A stretch of 64,000 bases of DNA, taken from Lentisphaera profundi (GTDB taxonomy: Bacteria; Verrucomicrobiota; Lentisphaeria; Lentisphaerales; Lentisphaeraceae). Positions within the stretch are counted from its first letter, which is position 1; each line of letters opens with the position of its first letter. Location of the stretch: NCBI RefSeq assembly GCF_028728065.1, contig NZ_CP117812.1, positions 1 through 64,000 of the forward strand. Reading direction: 5' to 3'. The notes under the pieces were generated by a model. The model did not search any database. It was not told the DNA's origin and saw only the letters and a list, made by a program, of their open reading frames with translations. This document shows, piece after piece, positions 26,309 to 36,400 of this stretch. The position numbers and the translations under genes were made by a program.

Positions 26309-29300
26309 ATGACTTTAGCAAAGAAATTCAAATGGAACTTTGGGGCTGCAATTCGCACTCGCGGCAAGGCGATATTTAATAATCATAAAATCATGGTGAT
26401 TAATAAGAGTCCTGACGATCTATACCTAGAAGCGAAATTGAAGGGATCATCTGAGTATACAGTCTATTTTGCTTTGCTTAATGAGCAGTTATATGGTGCT
26501 TGTACTTGCCCTTATTATGAAGAATGTAAGCACATGTGGGCGGTACTATTATTAGCTGATGTAGAAGGGCGATTTAGGGGTGCTCTCGAAGATCAAGTTT
26601 CAGATTTTCTTGAAGATCATGATGATTTGGATGCGGATTCTTTTGTGCAAACAAATAGCTTTTCGAGTGTTAAGGATAAGGAAGACTGGCAAAAAAAGCA
26701 GGATGATTTGAAAGAACGTTTGTTTTGTGAAGAGCGTTTTAGGTGGTATGGCTTAGCAAATAAGCCATCTTTACTGCGTGCCTTGGATGAGATTGAAGCA
26801 CAGTTCCCCGAGGGCTTACTAGTTCGTGATAGCAAGGCTTTTTGGGACTTATATTCACTGGAAGAGCATGGCTTTGAATATGGTTTTGAAAAATACTACA
26901 GTCCTGAGTTGGATAAACTTTTAAGTTCAATAAGTGATCAGGATGATTTAAGTAGCCACCTCTTACAAGCTTTTACGCAGAAGGAAGAAGTACTTTACCG
27001 TATTGACCCAGAAAGGTGTAGCACCTATGAAGTAGCTTTTCAGGTCACGGCGCGAAAAATGAAAAAAAATGGTGAATGGGGCGTGCAAAAAAATGACTCC
27101 AAGGCCGTTGCTATAGCTGCTAATCCTTTGGACATGCGAATACTGGATTTCATGGATTACGGTTCCAATGGAATTGATCACTATGCTTATTATCATAATG
27201 ACACCGTAGTGTCGGGGTCAAAAATGACGAGCATAGCAGATTTATTGATTGAAACTGGGCGTTGTTATGTGGACGACAAACTACTGGTGGGCGGTGAGCA
27301 AGAGGAATTAGAGTACCTGCTTCAGGTAACACAGGAAAATGAAAATGATTATACAGTGAAGCCCTTGATTTATCGTTCGGGTAAAAAATGGCTGTCAGTT
27401 AATTCTTTGTCAATGATATGTACGCGTGGCTTTATTCATAAAGCGGCTTGGTATGCACTGGACTTGTCTTCGTTTCAACATTTTTTAAGAGGCTTTGAAA
27501 ACTCTAAGGACCTTGTTTTTAATGCGCTACAATTTGGAAAGTTACAGGAGAAGATTTTTGCAGCAATTGAAGCTCCACGACTTCTTATGCCCGAAGAACT
27601 GCAAGTTAAACAAATAAGTGTACCATTGACGAAATCTATTCTTTTTGAAGAAAGCCAACATAAATTTAATCGAAAAGCTCAGTGCCGAGTCAATATCACT
27701 TTTAATTATGATGAGCTTAATTTTACCATCGAGGATAAACGTCGTGGTATGTTGACTGACGAAGGATTTGTTCGACGAGATGTAGCAGCGGAAGAGGCGG
27801 CAATAGTGGAGATCCAAAATTGTGATATTCGTCTTCACGAAGGTGAGCTGTTAATTCCCAATGATTCGATTTATAGTAACTTACAGCACCTCAGTTCCCA
27901 CAATTGGGAAGTCAAAGTCAAGGGCAACCCGATTCGTTCGCAAACGAATATGAAACTCAAGGTCAAGAGTGGTATTGATTGGTTAGAAGTTGATGGGGCG
28001 GTTAGTTTTGGTGATGAGGATATTTCACTTTATGACCTGATTGATCGCATTAAAGAAAATCAAAACACGATTATACTGAATGATGGTAGCCTTGGATATT
28101 TCCGCGAGGAGGACTTCTTGAAGCTTCAAGGCCTACTCAAGTTGGGAAAGAAAACCAAGGATGGCTATCAATTTCAAAATAGCCAAACTTTCATTCTCGA
28201 TGCCCTCTTGGCGGATCAGCCGGAAGTCAGTTTTGACGAGGCGTTTCAAAAAGCCCGCAAGAAACTAAATGGCTTTAAGGGCATAGGAAAAAAGAGTCCT
28301 CCCAAGAGCTTGCAGGGAGAACTACGACCTTATCAGAAGGAAGGTCTCGCTTGGTTGCACTTCACACGGGAGTTTGGCGTGGGGGCCTGTTTGGCGGACG
28401 ATATGGGACTCGGGAAAACGGTGCAGGTGATCTCACTTTTAGAGCATCGTCGTTTAGATAAAAAAGTGAAGAAGCCCACGCTTATTATTATGCCGACCTC
28501 ATTGATTTTTAACTGGCAACGAGAGTTCGAAAAATTTACGCCTGCAATGAACGTATATGTTCACGTAGGAGTAGAAAGAACTAAAGAACCGAAAGATTTT
28601 AAAAAACATGATGTGATTTTAACAACTTACGGTTTGATGCGCAATGATATTGAAATGCTCAAGGATTTTTCATTTGATTACGCCATACTCGATGAGGGAC
28701 AAGCGATAAAGAATGCTTCTACTGCGAGTGCAAAGGCAGCGCGTTTGATTCAGGCTGATCACCGTATCATTATGAGTGGTACGCCTATAGAAAACCATCT
28801 TGGTGAGCTTTGGAGTTTGTTTGAGTTTCTCAATCCCGGCATGTTGGGCACGGCCTCTGCCTTTAGAAACTTCAATGCTTCGGTACAGGATAAGACAACT
28901 TTAGAAGTCTTTAGCAAGGCACTTCGCCCCATGATCTTACGGCGTAAAAAAGAAGATGTGGCCAAAGATTTACCGGCTAAAACGGAGCAGACACTTTATT
29001 GTCAAATGGAGGACAAGCAGCTCAAGTATTATAATAAATTACGAGATGCCTATCGTCAGGAACTCTTGGGTGTTGGCGACGCGGAGTTCCGCAAGAGTAA
29101 ATTAAAGATTCTCGAAGCTCTGACACGCCTGCGTCAAGCGGCTTGTCACCCAGGCCTGATTGATACAAAACAAATGAACGACGGTAGCGCTAAGCTACAG
29201 ATGGTGATCCCTCAGATTGCCGAAGTCATTGACGAGGGGCACAAGGTGCTGGTCTTTTCACAATTCACTAAGTTTCTCGGCTTGGTAAAAAAAGAGTTCG

Positions 29301-29692
29301 ATAAGCTCAAAATCTCTTACGAATACCTCGATGGACGCACAAAAAATCGTGAAGCCAAAGTGGACAAATTCCAGAATGATCCTGACTGCAAGCTCTTTCT
29401 TATTAGTCTCAAGGCGGGAGGTACGGGACTGAATCTCACCGAAGCTGAGTATGTCTATCTACTTGACCCCTGGTGGAACCCAGCAACAGAAGCTCAAGCG
29501 ATTGATCGAGCCCACCGCATAGGACAAAAACGTAAGGTATTCGCCTACCGCGTTATAGCTAAAGATTCGATTGAGGAAAAAATTCTTGAACTTCAAGAAA
29601 GTAAAAAAGCCTTAGCAGACTCGATTCTCAGTGGCGATAATAAAAGCTTACGCAGCTTAACTAAGGAAGATTTAGAGACCCTCTTTTCCTAG
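26309..29692 (+). CDS. SWIM zinc-finger SNF2-family helicase
   Basis: About 1127 residues from the ATG at 26309; a GTG at 26306 is directly adjacent. An N-terminal SWIM zinc finger is visible as CTCPYYEECKH (CxCx5CxH, about residues 70-80). A long middle region of unknown fold follows, then the Swi2/Snf2 ATPase: DDMGLGKTVQVI (Walker A, about 700), ILDEGQAIKN (motif II as DEGQ), MSGTPIENHLGELWS, and the C-terminal helicase half with FSQFTKFL, YLDGRTKNR, LISLKAGGTGLNLTEA and DRAHRIGQ. Bacterial members (RapA/HepA and SWIM-SNF2 types) remodel protein-DNA complexes, including RNA polymerase recycling. The specific partner is unknown. It stands alone in its direction. Confidence 0.93.
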   Translation: MTLAKKFKWNFGAAIRTRGKAIFNNHKIMVINKSPDDLYLEAKLKGSSEYTVYFALLNEQLYGACTCPYYEECKHMWAVLLLADVEGRFRGALEDQVSDFLEDHDDLDADSFVQTNSFSSVKDKEDWQKKQDDLKERLFCEERFRWYGLANKPSLLRALDEIEAQFPEGLLVRDSKAFWDLYSLEEHGFEYGFEKYYSPELDKLLSSISDQDDLSSHLLQAFTQKEEVLYRIDPERCSTYEVAFQVTARKMKKNGEWGVQKNDSKAVAIAANPLDMRILDFMDYGSNGIDHYAYYHNDTVVSGSKMTSIADLLIETGRCYVDDKLLVGGEQEELEYLLQVTQENENDYTVKPLIYRSGKKWLSVNSLSMICTRGFIHKAAWYALDLSSFQHFLRGFENSKDLVFNALQFGKLQEKIFAAIEAPRLLMPEELQVKQISVPLTKSILFEESQHKFNRKAQCRVNITFNYDELNFTIEDKRRGMLTDEGFVRRDVAAEEAAIVEIQNCDIRLHEGELLIPNDSIYSNLQHLSSHNWEVKVKGNPIRSQTNMKLKVKSGIDWLEVDGAVSFGDEDISLYDLIDRIKENQNTIILNDGSLGYFREEDFLKLQGLLKLGKKTKDGYQFQNSQTFILDALLADQPEVSFDEAFQKARKKLNGFKGIGKKSPPKSLQGELRPYQKEGLAWLHFTREFGVGACLADDMGLGKTVQVISLLEHRRLDKKVKKPTLIIMPTSLIFNWQREFEKFTPAMNVYVHVGVERTKEPKDFKKHDVILTTYGLMRNDIEMLKDFSFDYAILDEGQAIKNASTASAKAARLIQADHRIIMSGTPIENHLGELWSLFEFLNPGMLGTASAFRNFNASVQDKTTLEVFSKALRPMILRRKKEDVAKDLPAKTEQTLYCQMEDKQLKYYNKLRDAYRQELLGVGDAEFRKSKLKILEALTRLRQAACHPGLIDTKQMNDGSAKLQMVIPQIAEVIDEGHKVLVFSQFTKFLGLVKKEFDKLKISYEYLDGRTKNREAKVDKFQNDPDCKLFLISLKAGGTGLNLTEAEYVYLLDPWWNPATEAQAIDRAHRIGQKRKVFAYRVIAKDSIEEKILELQESKKALADSILSGDNKSLRSLTKEDLETLFS

Positions 29693-29700
29693 AATATTTT

Positions 29701-30903
29701 TTAGTGAATGTGCAGTTCTGATAAAGAGGATTTGATACGGCGGTAGAGTAGGGCAAAGAGGGTAAGTGTTGGCAGGATGGTGAATGTCGCTCCAGCCATG
29801 ATCACGGCTAGGGGCTCGCCGAGGCCCGCCCCCATGAGTTGACTGAGTGCGAGGGGAAGGGTTTGTTTGTCGGGGCTCTGAAGGACAATGAGGGGCAATA
29901 GATGTTCATTCCAAGACATGATGAAATCGAGTAAGGCAAAGCTGAGTAAAGCCGAACTAATTAAGGGCAGGGCATGAATAAAGGTACGGATCTCACTGGC
30001 TCCTTCTAAGCGACAGATATCCAAAAGATCATTGGGGACCTGCTTCCAAATCTGAGTAAAAAAGAGCAGGCCAATGGCGTTTAAGGCTCCGGGTAAAATG
30101 ATTCCCCCATGAGAGTTGCTGAGCCCTATAAGGTTAATCCATTCGAAGAGGGGTAAAATGAGTGCTTGCTTGGGAATGAGAATGACTAAGATCGCGAGAG
30201 TGAAAAGGGCTTTTTTTCCAGGGAATTCAAACTTAGCAAAGACATAGCCCGCGGAGGCACTTAAAGCCACGGCTCCTAAACAATGTAATAAGGCAATAAT
30301 GAGTGAATTCATGAACACTTGGCTAAAATCAAAATATTGATATTGAGCAAGAAAATCATATTCTTTTTGTAAAGCAGCGACTTTGCCAGAATCAGCTTCT
30401 GCATCAATTTGTTTTTGGAGCTTAGCGAGATGGGGCTTATTGGATTTGAGTAAGATTTTGAAGTATTGGAAATCCAAGTTAGTCAGTATTGACCACAGCG
30501 AACTATCTTCTTTTAACACAGTCTTCTCGGGCTCTTGAAGTGGCGCAGGAGTATTTAACTTATCGAGTGTAGTTTGCGCCTGTTTGAGTTCAAGTTTTTG
30601 TCCCGAACTCAGTTCTTCAGCAGGGGTTTTCGCGAGCACTTTAATTGTTGCCTTAAGTTTGCGCTTTTCGCGAAAGCTATTGGCGCGATTGACGACTTTT
30701 TGATCGTTTTGAATCAGCACTTGACGTTGCTGTTTAAATTCTTGACTCTGAGGGAGTAGTTGATTGGATTGATAAATTTCTGGGTTGGTCTTAAAGCTCG
30801 AAAAAAACATCCAAATAAAAGGGTAGATAAAGACCAGTGAGATACCCGTCAATACCATAGCAGAAGACCAGCTTTTTAAGCGTTTATGGCGTTTCCAGCT
30901 CAT
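29701..30903 (-). CDS. ABC sugar transporter permease (MalG-like) with large periplasmic insert
   Basis: About 400 residues from the ATG at 30903, which overlaps the upstream permease stop as ATGA; an earlier in-frame start at 30942 would lie deep in that gene. The C-terminal 230 residues are a normal MalG-type permease with the EAA loop EGASEIRTFIHALPLI. Between the first membrane segment and the second there is an insert of about 110-130 residues, strongly charged and coiled-coil-like (KQQRQVLIQNDQKVVNRANS, KLQKQIDAEADSGKVAALQK). Typical MalG-like permeases are about 280 residues. The insert faces the periplasm and could contact the binding protein or the cell wall. The gene is third in a three-gene importer unit that lacks its own ATPase. 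Confidence 0.88.
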   Translation of the reverse strand: MSWKRHKRLKSWSSAMVLTGISLVFIYPFIWMFFSSFKTNPEIYQSNQLLPQSQEFKQQRQVLIQNDQKVVNRANSFREKRKLKATIKVLAKTPAEELSSGQKLELKQAQTTLDKLNTPAPLQEPEKTVLKEDSSLWSILTNLDFQYFKILLKSNKPHLAKLQKQIDAEADSGKVAALQKEYDFLAQYQYFDFSQVFMNSLIIALLHCLGAVALSASAGYVFAKFEFPGKKALFTLAILVILIPKQALILPLFEWINLIGLSNSHGGIILPGALNAIGLLFFTQIWKQVPNDLLDICRLEGASEIRTFIHALPLISSALLSFALLDFIMSWNEHLLPLIVLQSPDKQTLPLALSQLMGAGLGEPLAVIMAGATFTILPTLTLFALLYRRIKSSLSELHIH

Positions 30904-31844
30904 TGTACCACATCCTTTTTTTGCCGCCAAAAGAGCAACCAAATGAGGGAGGCGAGACCAGGCACAATCGACATACTGATGGCGGCGGCACGATTGAATT
31001 GCTGGAAAGTGAAACCCGTTTGATAGACATAAGAAATGAGTAGGAGCCCGGCATCATCGGTGCCACCAGATCCACCGAGCAAGCGGTAAGCACCTGCGAA
31101 CATCGCAATGGAATCAACCATTAAATAAATGATGGCAAAAAGAATGACGTGGGAGCAAGCGGGGATGCGTAAATGGATGAGCCGTTTGAAGAAGCTAGCA
31201 CCTTCAAGTTCAATCGCTTCTTCAAGGTTTTTGGGGATTGCTTGTAGGGAACAAAGAAAGAAGAGGGTGATAAAACCAGTCCAGCGCCACACTGACTGAA
31301 AGATAAGCGCAAACATAATGAAGCGTGGATCTTTTTGCCAATTAATGAAGTCGGGGAGGCTTTCTGCCCAAGGGGAATTCACTGATTTGAGAAGTGAGAG
31401 TAAAGGCGCGGCAATAAATTGATTGAGGATGCCATTTTCTCCGTGAAAAAAGAGCAGGAACAAAATGGATAGTACGATCGGGGGCGTAATTCCTGGAACA
31501 ATCAGAATGAAACTAAAAATGGGGCGCAAAGTTTTTTGGCAAGCAAGTAATAAATGCGCCAGAAAAAAAGAAAAGGGGATGATGATACAAATGGAGCCCA
31601 GAGTATAAACGGTGGTGTTTTTCAGAGCTTTGTGATAAGTGGGATCTTTAATTAAATCATAATAATGACTTAAGCCAATAAAGCTTTCGGTGCTATTTTG
31701 ATTGGCAATGGTATTGGGATCGGACGTGAAGCTCATCATCAGACCCTGGAAGAGAGGGATCAACCAAAACAGGACCAGGAATATGAAAAAAGGAAATAGC
31801 AGTACGCCTGTACTGCTATTATAAGGTGAGTGAGCTTTGTGCAA
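30900..31844 (-). CDS. ABC sugar transporter permease (MalF-like)
   Basis: A 314-residue inner-membrane permease with six core segments. The EAA loop reads EGASFFKRLIHLRIPA, the site that docks the ATPase. It pairs with the MalG-like permease encoded immediately after it (4-nt overlap) and follows the binding-protein gene by 14 nt. No ATPase gene is in the operon. Carbohydrate importers of this CUT1 type often share one MsmK/UgpC-like ATPase encoded elsewhere. Substrate unknown. Confidence 0.9.
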   Translation of the reverse strand: MHKAHSPYNSSTGVLLFPFFIFLVLFWLIPLFQGLMMSFTSDPNTIANQNSTESFIGLSHYYDLIKDPTYHKALKNTTVYTLGSICIIIPFSFFLAHLLLACQKTLRPIFSFILIVPGITPPIVLSILFLLFFHGENGILNQFIAAPLLSLLKSVNSPWAESLPDFINWQKDPRFIMFALIFQSVWRWTGFITLFFLCSLQAIPKNLEEAIELEGASFFKRLIHLRIPACSHVILFAIIYLMVDSIAMFAGAYRLLGGSGGTDDAGLLLISYVYQTGFTFQQFNRAAAISMSIVPGLASLIWLLFWRQKKDVVQ

Positions 31845-31858
31845 TGTCTCGCTAGAAC

Positions 31859-33157
31859 TTATTTATCTTGAGGGCCTTTATCATCGGGGCCTTCTCCGCC
31901 ACCCATAGAACCGCCATTATCGAGCATTTTTTTAAGCTCTTTTAAGGCTTCGGCAGGTTTTTGGTAGCCCATCATGATAGAGGCAAAATATTTTTCGCGC
32001 ATGAGGAAAACAGCCATGCCACGCTTAGCATTCATATTGATCATTGGCAGTTCCTCAGAGACACTAAGAATAGTGGCACCCAATGATTCGTTCGCAAAGT
32101 ACTGATTGGTGGCGAGCAGACGCGCATCTGACCATGCTGGCTTGTAAGCAGGGAAACTATTGCGATTGACAAATCGAGCCACGTTGGCTTCTTTGTCAGT
32201 CATGACCCATTCCATGAAACCCCAAGATTTATCAACGTTTTTACTGCCTTTATAGATCATTAAACCCTGACCCGCAAAAGTAGCAGATTTAAAAGATTTC
32301 TTTGTTTTTTTATCAGTCCATTTAGGGAGAGTCGCAATTCCCCATTTCCCTTCGAGTGAGGGGCAAAAGGATTGAATCATATCAAGGCCATACCAATCGG
32401 CACCAATGATCGCAAGCACTTCGTTGTTTTCTACATCGCCAGAGAAAAAGACAGGGTCAAAAATTGTGCCACGGTCAGGCATGCCGGCGATTTTAGCATC
32501 TTGGAGGCTCTTGAGGTATTCGAGGGTATCCACGGCAAGATCAAAATCGGGGAAGGCTTTTCCTTCTTCATCAAAGAGACGGCCACCGCGCTGACGTAAT
32601 AAAACTTCGAAGTAAGAGGGATCAAGTGGCATCAGTTTTTGTCCTTCGGCAGCTAAATCGCTACCGAGAGTTTTTAAATCATCCCAAGTTTGGATATCAT
32701 CAGCGGAAATACCAAATTCTTCAAAAAGATCTTTGCGGTAAAAAATGAGATAAGCACTAATTGATTGTGGAAGGCCATAGAGGGCGTCATCTTGTTTAAA
32801 AAGTGCGAGGCGTTGAGGGTGAAAATCTTTAGCGATATCGGCTTTTTTAACTCTATCCGCGATATCAAGGAAAGGTGCAGGACCACGTAAGAACATGCTA
32901 TAGACGATTTCATCTAATTGCACGATGTCAGGAGTGCCAATACCCGTTTTCATCGCAACACTGAGTTTATCAGGCATTTCCATGAAACCAAAAGCGGCCA
33001 CTTCTGCCTTGAAATCGGGGTCGATTTTTTGGTAGCGCTTCACCATTTCTTCGTAGTATTGTTTATCTTGAACTGAGCTAATCCATATCTTAACGGGTTC
33101 AGCAGCGACGCTGGCAAAGCTGAAAAGCAAAATACTAAGGGCCAGAAGTTGTTTCAT
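31859..33157 (-). CDS. extracellular solute-binding protein of a CUT1-type sugar ABC importer
   Basis: About 432 residues from the ATG at 33157, preceded by TTGGAGA; the TTG at 33169 belongs to the ribosome-binding region. A Sec signal (ending FASVAAEP) precedes a family 1 solute-binding fold: VKIWISSVQDKQYYEEMVKRYQ-like opening, a DIVQLDE segment, LYGLPQSISAYLIFYRKDLF, and the hinge and lobe regions expected for carbohydrate binding. The last 20 residues are a Gly/Asp-rich tail (GGSMGGGEGPDDKGPQDK) that is not part of the fold. It is the first gene of the importer unit, downstream of a strong promoter with an overlapping palindrome. Confidence 0.9.
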   Translation of the reverse strand: MKQLLALSILLFSFASVAAEPVKIWISSVQDKQYYEEMVKRYQKIDPDFKAEVAAFGFMEMPDKLSVAMKTGIGTPDIVQLDEIVYSMFLRGPAPFLDIADRVKKADIAKDFHPQRLALFKQDDALYGLPQSISAYLIFYRKDLFEEFGISADDIQTWDDLKTLGSDLAAEGQKLMPLDPSYFEVLLRQRGGRLFDEEGKAFPDFDLAVDTLEYLKSLQDAKIAGMPDRGTIFDPVFFSGDVENNEVLAIIGADWYGLDMIQSFCPSLEGKWGIATLPKWTDKKTKKSFKSATFAGQGLMIYKGSKNVDKSWGFMEWVMTDKEANVARFVNRNSFPAYKPAWSDARLLATNQYFANESLGATILSVSEELPMINMNAKRGMAVFLMREKYFASIMMGYQKPAEALKELKKMLDNGGSMGGGEGPDDKGPQDK

Positions 33158-33187
33158 GGTGTTCTCCAAAAATAATTAAGTAAATTT

Positions 33188-33225
33188 CACTGCCTAATAG
33201 TATGGGATTAAGCAGTGTTTATCAA
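33188..33225 (-). promoter_or_regulatory. sigma70-type promoter with overlapping operator palindrome
   Basis: On the minus strand TTGATA (33225-33220) and TACTAT (33202-33197) are separated by exactly 17 nt, a near-consensus promoter about 40 nt before the binding-protein ATG. An inverted repeat with 11-bp arms, one mismatch per arm pair (33188-33198 and 33207-33217, CACTGC...GCAGTG) and an 8-bp spacer covers the -10 element and the spacer. This is the geometry of a repressor operator, so the importer is probably induced by its sugar. The regulator is not in the window. Confidence 0.65.
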
Positions 33226-33404
33226 GTACAAAAATCAGCTTGTGTGAGCAAAGTCTGAGAGAAGTGAACTTCTTAATTTTCAGGAAGGGTAATATTAATA
33301 CTTTTTTTGAGTTAATTTACTATTGTTAGATGAATATATGGTAGCTTAAAGCTTAGGATCCATATACTTAAATTATTTTGGTGTAGAGAATTGGCCGTTC
33401 ATTA

Positions 33405-36400
33405 CTAAAAGCTATATATAAATCGAGCGTTGAGTCCATACTCGTCTCCGTTGTCACTGTAAGTGTAACTAGAGCCGAAGTTGAGTTCTGTGTTGTCTGT
33501 CACTTGCGCAGAAATACTAAAACCTGATACCAAGTGATTAGCGCCACGGTTTTGTCCCGAAAAGCTTTGTTTTCCCGAGTTTGAGTTTTTCAAACTGGCT
33601 TGAATGCTGTGATCATCATTATTATCAGTAATCCAGTCGTATTCGTAACGAAAATAAACGAGTGGGGAGATCGCGTAAGTATCACCAAGATCGGCAAATT
33701 GTATATTGAATCCAATAGTATTGACTAGTGAGTGTGCATCCGCAGAGTCAAGACTAAGATCTAATGATGAGTTACCGCTTTCATCAAATTCTTCTTGATA
33801 GTAATAAACGTAATAGAGTCCCAGTTCTGGAGATAGGGTAAAAAGTTGATTCGTATATATGGCTGTTTGCGCACTTGATCCTATGAAAAAACTATGACTA
33901 TCGTAATCCGCTTCAGATGTTCCAGAGATCGTTCCGAGAGTAGAATCGCGTTCTGACTCATTCATGCCATAGGCATAACCAAGTGTGGAATTAAAGATCC
34001 AATCATTGTGCGTGTACTGGCCATAAACACCAAGATATAAAGCATCTGTGTCTAAGTTAAGATCTGAAATGCCATGTTCATCCATTTTGTAATGGGAGTA
34101 ACCAGAGAAGACACCAAGTTTACTATTATGATCAACTACAAGATCTTGCCCAAAGAGAAAACTAGTTATGGAATAATCGATGCTGCCCAGTTCTCCATCT
34201 TCATCAATAGAACCATTTGCGTAGTTTAAATCAAGCCAAAATTCTTTTTGATAGTCGCCCTTAACAGGAGGGAGATCATCTAGTGAAGCCATGGAGACAG
34301 GTGCACGGAAAGTATTACCACGGGTACTCGAATTGACGGTCTCTAAAGCTAATAAAGAAGCCTCTAGGCCTACAGTCATATAAGATGAGTAGCCCTCGGG
34401 ATGAATTGTGTCGAAATGAGAAGCAACTTGTTGATTAGTTAATGAGTTGAGTGCGTTATTAATTTGAGTATTTCCATTATTAGCAGCAGTAGTAACTAAT
34501 GTGGCTCCTGAAGATTTATTTGGAGAGCCAGTGGCGGGGGCTAGAGTACTCGTCCCTGTAGAGCTACTCACAGATGACCCTCCAGCGTTGGTAACAACAG
34601 TTGTAGTTGTTTGAGTCGCTCCACCATTACTTGTGGGAGTTACATTAGTAGTAGTTGTAATTGTATGACCAGGTAGGCTCGGATGTGGAGTTTTGGAACT
34701 AATAGTGGCAGGGCGATGTCTATCAACGACAGATGGATGAGTGGCTAGGGAGAGGCTGCCTAGCTTCTGGGCATTGAGCGTGAGGTCAGGCTTTCCGTTG
34801 GTGTTGTTGTCACTGATGGTGAAGTCAATGAGAGCGGGGATGTCGGCTCCCTCGGCCAGATGCGTGGTTGCAGCATCGATAAGAGTGCCGCTGACCCCGC
34901 TACTTTGAGCTTCGATCAGGGTGAAACTCTGGCCGTCGAGTTCGTCTGCGGTGAGGGTTTTGGTGAGGCCGACATTTATTTTTCCCATTTTCGTTAGAAC
35001 GACATTCCCAGCTCCATATTGAATCGTATCATTGGTCGCTGAGCCACCGCTTACGTCTAATTGAACGTTGAGTGTGCCCCCATCTGCGCTGGGCGCTAGA
35101 TTAGTTGGATCAGGTTCAAAGTAGATGTTATTGTCAGTCGAGAACGTGAATACGCTGTTATCCTTATTTCCAAAGTCCATGATCCCATCTTCACTAATAA
35201 TGATGTCTCCAGAGCCAGTTACGGCGCCGTTGGCGCCATAATAACCTTCAATTAACATTACGCCGTCATTGTCAAAATTTGAGCTGCTGCGTTGGACTAA
35301 GGTGCCGCTTTGAGTGACTATTAGTTTGCCACCATAATCGATATTAAAATCAACGATAGAGGAGATGCCAGCTACCGTACCATTTAAAAGAAAGGAAGCA
35401 TTATCGTGGATATTGACCTGAGCATTATCAGAGGCAAAAAATTGTTCGTTCACTTCGAAATCTGTATTCGCCAGATCTAAAGTGGAGCCACTTTTCATGA
35501 TTAGAAATTCCACCTTGGATGCTGTAATGCCTTCTTGGGTGAATTGGGTGGAGCCTCCCAGGCTATTCATGTCCAGTAAAGATGCGCCTCGGATGCCTGA
35601 GCCAGAACTTGCACCGGAAAGGTGAATAGTCCCTTTGGTTTTAATGACATCATTTGCCTGAAGTTGTGAACCCTCACCAAAAACGAGCTCGCTATCTTCT
35701 AGATTGATGACCTGATTGATTTGGAACACGGTATTTCGACCTAGTTGAATTTTGCTGTCTTGAAACTTCACATGTTCAACTTCAAATAGGGTCTTACTGC
35801 CTAAGAGTTGCAGTGTAGCATTATTTTTGAATTCAAAATTTTCATTAGATTTGAAATAGGCATTTGAGTCTTTTAGAATCAAGCTGCCACCATCGATGGA
35901 TCCTTCGACTGTCGTATCTATGTTTAAGCGCTGTGATGGAGTGGTCGTATAAACATCACCACTAGCAAACAGTTCGAGGCTGGCGCCATTGGCGATATTG
36001 AGGGTGAATTTACTTGGAGAGATATTACCATCCCACGCGGTAATTTTATTACTACCTCCTGTCACATTGACAGTCATCGGAGCACTAGCTAGAGCTGCCA
36101 TATCAACGAAACTTAGATCCATGTTTGAATCATTTAAGGTCAGGCGATTATTATTACCTAAAAAAAGTATTTTGACCGAAAACGAGTCCAAATCGACTTT
36201 GTTTAATGTGAGCTGGCTCGTTTGCATGGTTCGAACGAAACCGCCATTTAAGTTTGAAGTGAGACTTAAATTCGTTCCTAAGAGATGCACGGACATACGA
36301 TCAGGTGCCGTGGGGTCGTTAAATGTGATATCTTTCCATATAGAATAAAAGGGGTCGCTGATCCTGATATTGCCTTCGAAGTATAAGTTTACTTCCGTTC

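Noticed and set aside
33335-33366. TATATGG/CCATATA imperfect hairpin after the autotransporter
   Set aside because: The arms are short and AT-rich with a bulge and no T-run directly after them, so I could not call a terminator.
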